A stretch of 8,027 nucleotides of DNA from Planctomycetota bacterium (lineage in GTDB: Bacteria; Planctomycetota; UBA1135; GCA-002686595): NCBI GenBank assembly GCA_013140785.1, contig JABFRZ010000490.1, positions 1 through 8,027 of the forward strand. Reading direction: 5' to 3'. A program made the translations under genes and the position numbers. Shown one piece after another: positions 4,580-8,027 of this stretch; the stretch's first letter is position 1, and each line of letters begins with the position of its first letter. The notes under the pieces are model-generated. The model was not told the origin of the DNA. It saw nothing but the letters and a program-made list of their open reading frames with translations, and ran no database searches.

Positions 4580-7531
4580 GTGACGCTTTCCCTTTCCACG
4601 CTTTCCCTATCCATGTTCAGACGCGCTTCATGGCCGGGGTGGAAGAAACTGACCGGCCTCCTGCTGGCCTGTGCCTGCGGTCTGGCTGCCAATGCCCAGG
4701 GCACACGGGTTCCGGCCGGCCGACCCGTCCTCCGGCCGCACGTCATCCACGTGCCGGCTCAATCGCCGACCATCCAGGCCGCGATCGACGGCGCGCGGGA
4801 GGGCGACGTCGTGATCGTGGCTCCGGGCACCTATCGCGAGGACCTCGACTTCCGCGGCAAGGCGCTCGAGGTCATCGGCGTCGAGGGTCCGGCGCGCACG
4901 ATCCTGCGCCCCCTGAACCCCGGCCCGGTGGTCCGTTTCCGCAACGGCGAAGGACCCGACTCGCGCCTGATGGGCTTCACGATCGGGGGCGGAAGCGGCG
5001 ACTTCGAGGGTGTTGGAGGCGGCGTCAGCTGCTCGGGCTTCAACCTCGGCACGGTCGCCAGTCCCTACCTCTCCGACTGCATCATCCGGAACAACTTCAC
5101 GGACCCCATCTTCGGGAACGGTGGGGGCGCGGCGGGCATCGACGGCAACCCCATCCTCGAGCGCTGCGTGCTGCGCCAGAACCAGGCCTACTTCGAGAGC
5201 GGCGGAGCGCTGCGCGGCTCCGTGACCATGCTGCAGTGCGTGGTCGAGGACAACTGGGGCTGCGAGGGCGGCGGCGGTCTCTACCTCCTGCCCGGCTCGC
5301 TCGTGCGGGACTGCGTGATCCGGCGCAACGCGGCCGGGCCGTGCGGCTACCACGGAGGCGCCTTGCAGGCCCTCGGCGGGGGTGTCTTCGCACCGCTCGG
5401 TCCGGTCGAGCTCTTGGGCTGCGTGCTGCAGAACAACTGGGTGGACGAGTACACCGAGCCGGGGGATCCGACCGCCTGCAATGGCCAGAACCAGGGCGGC
5501 GGGCTCGTCGTCGGCAGCGGCGTGACGCTACGCCGCTGCACGATCGTCGGCAACTACACCGAGCAATGCGCCGAGACCGGTGGCATCCACGGCAACCCGA
5601 CGCTGATCGACTCCATCGTGAACGGCAACGAGGACCTGCCCGGAGCCTATTCGGCCCTGAGCTCCTTCCGCTTTTCCGACGTGCAGGGTGGTGCCGCGGG
5701 TCCGGGGTGTTTCGACGCGGACCCGCTGTTGATCGACGCGACCGCGGGCGACGTGCGCCTGCGAGACGGCTCGCCCTGCATCGACGCGGGCGATCCCTCC
5801 AGCCCGCTCGATCCGGACGGCACGCGCGCGGATCTCGGCGCCGTCCATCACCCGAGGGCGAACGCGCCGCTCTCCGTCGCCTGGCACGAGACGGCCCGGC
5901 TGGCGGCCGCGGATCCCGCGCAGAGCCGCCGGTTCGGCAGCGCCGTCGCCATCGCCGGTGACACGGCGCTGATCGGCGCGACAGAGGGCAGGTTCGGCCT
6001 GTCGGACGGCGTCTACGTGTTCCGTCGCGTGGGCACGGGCTGGAGCGAGGAAGCGCGGCTCACGCCGAGCGCTCCAGAGACGGGGAACGGCTTCGGCGCC
6101 GCGTTGGCCCTCGCAGGCAACGTGGCCATCATCGGAGCGCCGTTTCACACGACACTCTCAGAAGCGAACGGTGCCGTCTACGTCTTCGAACGCAGCTCGG
6201 CCGGCGCCCCCTTCCTCGAGACGGCCATGCTCGTCCCCACCGTCCAGCAATCCGGCGAGTCCTTCGGCATGGCCGTCGCACTCGACTCCGGCTTCCTGGT
6301 CGTTGGCGCTCCGAACAGCGAATGGGGTCGCGCCCTCGTGTTCGAGCGGGGCCTGCGCGGGTCCTGGCGCCAGGTGGCCGAATTCAACGGCCCCGACGAT
6401 TACATCCCGAGCTACTACGGCTCGCTCTTCGGTTCGGCCGTGGCCATCTCGGGCACGACGATCGTCGTGGGAGCTCCGTTCCTCGAGGTAGGCGCCGAGG
6501 TCCCCGGTCGGGCGTACGTGTACGAACGCGCGGGAGCGACACCCTTCTCCTGGGTCCAGTCCGCCGCGCTCGCGCCTGCGGGGACGAGCGGACTCGGCTC
6601 CATCGGGATGTCCGTCTCGATCTTTGGTGACGCGCTCTTCGTCGGCTCCAACTTCGGCGCCTTCGCGTACGAGCGCAATGGACCGGGCCTCTCCTGGAAC
6701 CGCTCGACCCGCATCGGGCCGATCGAGCCCGTGGCGGTGCTGGTGCGCGGGAACCGTGCCTGGCTCCGGTATCCCTCCGGCGAGAAGCGCGAGCTGATCC
6801 AGCCGAGTCCCGGCGCGCCCTGGAGCGAGGTCGCGCGCTTCAGCTCTCCCGCGGGCCCGCTCGCCGCCGACCAGGGCACCCTGCTGGCCGGTGCTCCGGG
6901 CGAGGCTCACCCCACCGGCGCCTGCCACCTCTTCACGCGCGGGCCCCAAGTGAACGCGATCGCACTCGATCAGGCCGCCGACGCGGAGCCGGTGGCGATC
7001 ACGGGGCGGGATCTCGATCAGGTGACGCGCGTGCTCATCGATGGCGTGGAGCAGCCGGTGCTCGCGCAGAGCACGACGGAGCTGCGCTTCCTTCCAGCGC
7101 CCCGCGAGCCCGGCTTCGCGGACCTCACGCTGGAGACGGCTGCGGGCTCGCTCGTCTTTCCGGACGGGCTGCGCTCCGCGCCGACTCTGTCGGCGGGCGC
7201 GAACGGCATCGGCGGCACGCTCGAGGTCGAGCTCGAGAACGGCGACGCGGGAGCCCTGGTGCTGTTCTACTCGTTCGATCTTCGCGCCGCGCCGCGTCCG
7301 ATCGTCGATCCGCCCACCTGGTACGGGCTCTGGCTCCGCCTGCTTCCGGGCCGCTCTGGGAGACTGGCCACCGACGCGTTCGGGGCCAGCGGACGCACGG
7401 GGCTCTCGTTCGACGTGCCGAACGATCCAGCACTTGCCGGACACTCGATCCACCTGCAGGGCTTGTGCCGACGCGGCCTGTTCGGGCCGGGCCGTTACTC
7501 GTTCACGAACCTGAGCAGCGTGGCGTTCTAG
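4580..7531 (+). CDS. Secreted beta-helix plus FG-GAP propeller protein (983 aa)
   Basis: Residues 1-39 are a signal peptide with an unusually long n-region (TLSLSTLSLS, then a basic segment, a Leu/Ala core and ANA before Q40). Residues about 54-422 form a right-handed parallel beta-helix: it opens with SPTIQAAIDGAREGDVVIVAPGTY-like sequence, has coils repeating C-x-x-x-x-N, and closes with GSPCIDAGD...DPDGTRADLGA. Residues about 435-790 carry FG-GAP-type repeats of the form FGxAVAIxG...IVGAP, clear at 452, 505, 562, 617 and 675 and degenerate near 717 and 757, which suits a seven-bladed propeller. About 791-865 resembles an IPT/TIG-like Ig fold (ITGRDLDQVTRVLIDG). About 866-983 is a C-terminal module ending FTNLSSVAF. 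No enzyme active site is evident; such folds usually bind polysaccharide or act as surface scaffolds, so an extracellular adhesive or glycan-related role is inference. GTG is chosen from the AAGGAGGT 5 nt upstream. Confidence 0.92.
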   Translation: MTLSLSTLSLSMFRRASWPGWKKLTGLLLACACGLAANAQGTRVPAGRPVLRPHVIHVPAQSPTIQAAIDGAREGDVVIVAPGTYREDLDFRGKALEVIGVEGPARTILRPLNPGPVVRFRNGEGPDSRLMGFTIGGGSGDFEGVGGGVSCSGFNLGTVASPYLSDCIIRNNFTDPIFGNGGGAAGIDGNPILERCVLRQNQAYFESGGALRGSVTMLQCVVEDNWGCEGGGGLYLLPGSLVRDCVIRRNAAGPCGYHGGALQALGGGVFAPLGPVELLGCVLQNNWVDEYTEPGDPTACNGQNQGGGLVVGSGVTLRRCTIVGNYTEQCAETGGIHGNPTLIDSIVNGNEDLPGAYSALSSFRFSDVQGGAAGPGCFDADPLLIDATAGDVRLRDGSPCIDAGDPSSPLDPDGTRADLGAVHHPRANAPLSVAWHETARLAAADPAQSRRFGSAVAIAGDTALIGATEGRFGLSDGVYVFRRVGTGWSEEARLTPSAPETGNGFGAALALAGNVAIIGAPFHTTLSEANGAVYVFERSSAGAPFLETAMLVPTVQQSGESFGMAVALDSGFLVVGAPNSEWGRALVFERGLRGSWRQVAEFNGPDDYIPSYYGSLFGSAVAISGTTIVVGAPFLEVGAEVPGRAYVYERAGATPFSWVQSAALAPAGTSGLGSIGMSVSIFGDALFVGSNFGAFAYERNGPGLSWNRSTRIGPIEPVAVLVRGNRAWLRYPSGEKRELIQPSPGAPWSEVARFSSPAGPLAADQGTLLAGAPGEAHPTGACHLFTRGPQVNAIALDQAADAEPVAITGRDLDQVTRVLIDGVEQPVLAQSTTELRFLPAPREPGFADLTLETAAGSLVFPDGLRSAPTLSAGANGIGGTLEVELENGDAGALVLFYSFDLRAAPRPIVDPPTWYGLWLRLLPGRSGRLATDAFGASGRTGLSFDVPNDPALAGHSIHLQGLCRRGLFGPGRYSFTNLSSVAF
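4583..4612 (+). repeat. 15-bp tandem duplication at the 5' end of the coding region
   Basis: ACGCTTTCCCTTTCC (4583-4597) is followed directly by ACGCTTTCCCTATCC (4598-4612), one mismatch. Each copy encodes TLSLS, giving TLSLSTLSLS at residues 2-11. The pair fills exactly the interval between the GTG at 4580-4582 and the in-frame ATG at 4613. Confidence 0.85.
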
Positions 7532-7550
7532 CCCAGTCAGGAGCACTCAC

Positions 7551-7574
7551 GGTGTTCTCCACCCCGAGAACACC
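7551..7574. terminator. Stem-loop between convergent genes, likely bidirectional terminator
   Basis: GGTGTTCTC (7551-7559) and GAGAACACC (7566-7574) form a perfect 9-bp stem around CACCCC. It is 19 nt after the stop of the 983-aa protein gene and 35 nt beyond the stop of the TPR gene on the other strand, so it could serve both. Neither side has a T-run. Confidence 0.65.
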
Positions 7575-7609
7575 CTGGGCGCTCGGATCACCCGGCTCCA
7601 CGAGCGCGC

Positions 7610-8027
7610 TCACTGCTCGGCCGGGAACTTCGTCTGCCAGCGCTCGGCACGCGCGGCGATGCTCTGGCCGGGCTCGGCTTGGTCCCAGGCGGCGTAGAGC
7701 GCGAGGATGCCCGTGCGCGCGCCGGTCGCGGCGCTCGGGAGGGCCTCGGGATGGTGCGCCAGCGTCTCGCAGGCTTTGAGGAGCTGGCTCTCGGCCTCGG
7801 CGTAGCGCTCGAGGCGGGCGAGGCAGCGGCCGTAGAGCTGCCGCGCGGAGGCGAGGCGCCACTCGTCGAGCGGCTGGATCCGCTCGCGCACCTCGACCAG
7901 CTCGGCCAGCAGCGGCTCGGCGCCGTCCAGGTCGTCGCGCGCGAGCAGGATCTCGCCGTAGTCGGACAGCGAGTAGGCCGTCTCGGTGTGTACGGCGCCG
8001 TGGCGCCGGCGGCGCTCCTTCAGCGCG
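7610..8027 (-). CDS. TPR-repeat protein, C-terminal part (138 aa visible)
   Basis: The frame is open from the right edge of the window to a TGA at 7610-7612; the start lies outside. Two tetratricopeptide-like helix pairs are visible: fragment residues about 14-46 (TAYSLSDYGEILLARDDLDGAEPLL region) and about 57-92 (ASARQLYGRCLARLERYAEAESQLL region), with the typical G/A and L spacing, followed by a shorter third helical segment (ALYAAW) and a polar tail. TPRs mediate protein-protein contacts. In Planctomycetota this kind of tail, with 'LYGRCL..L.RY.EAE..LL', is often the C-terminus of large Ser/Thr protein kinases with TPR arrays; that the missing part is a kinase is only an inference. An internal GTG at 7891 is in frame but cuts the repeat array between its first two units, so it is not a credible start. 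Confidence 0.75.
   Translation of the reverse strand, partial: ALKERRRRHGAVHTETAYSLSDYGEILLARDDLDGAEPLLAELVEVRERIQPLDEWRLASARQLYGRCLARLERYAEAESQLLKACETLAHHPEALPSAATGARTGILALYAAWDQAEPGQSIAARAERWQTKFPAEQ

Noticed and set aside
6158..7546. Long open frame of 462 codons on the minus strand opposite the 983-aa protein
   Set aside because: It is Arg/Gly/Ala-rich with no domain, signal peptide or motif, and mirrors a well-supported + strand gene; typical of antisense frames in GC-rich DNA. The same applies to the minus-strand frames at 138-911, 1940-3094 and 2335-3369.

Overview
The window is GC-rich bacterial DNA (about two thirds G+C by eye) and looks like a Planctomycetota chromosome or metagenome contig. 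This rests on protein style: several large secreted proteins with Ala-rich signal peptides ending in A-x-A, a right-handed beta-helix ending in a 'GSPCIDAGD...DPDGTRADLGA' block, an FG-GAP-type propeller, C-terminal modules of the 'TGATP...' kind, and a TPR protein of the type often fused to planctomycete Ser/Thr kinases. The phylum is an inference. I see no tRNA, rRNA, transposase, integrase, CRISPR array or defence gene.

Layout. Positions 1-122 are a leader with a possible hairpin and a short element that recurs later. Positions 123-1655 and 1895-3451 (both +) encode two paralogous secreted proteins of 510 and 518 aa. The whole unit is duplicated: a leader motif, the coding sequence and a 3' stem-loop of the same architecture occur in both copies. 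A 13-bp tandem repeat (3517-3560) lies between the second paralog and a convergent pirin-family gene (3555-4424, -). Pirin diverges from a 983-aa secreted protein (4580-7531, +) made of a beta-helix, an FG-GAP propeller and a C-terminal module. A perfect 9-bp stem-loop (7551-7574) separates it from the 3' end of a convergent TPR protein gene (7610-8027, -) that runs off the window. No gene-free stretch exceeds 300 bases; the longest is 1656-1894.

How the genes work together. Three of the five genes encode exported, presumably surface or periplasmic, repeat proteins built on propeller or helix scaffolds with no recognisable catalytic motif. All three end in the same C-terminal signature, [ST]-N-x(5)-F, which suggests a shared terminal module. 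Pirin is a cytoplasmic housekeeping-type cupin with no evident link to them. Each gene seems to be transcribed alone: coding regions do not overlap and most are bounded by stem-loops.

I did not find a clear new multi-gene system. The most useful leads are the duplicated gene-plus-control-element unit, the shared C-terminal signature, a strictly repeated Cys/Asn ladder in the beta-helix, and a 15-bp tandem duplication lying exactly between two possible start codons of the 983-aa protein.
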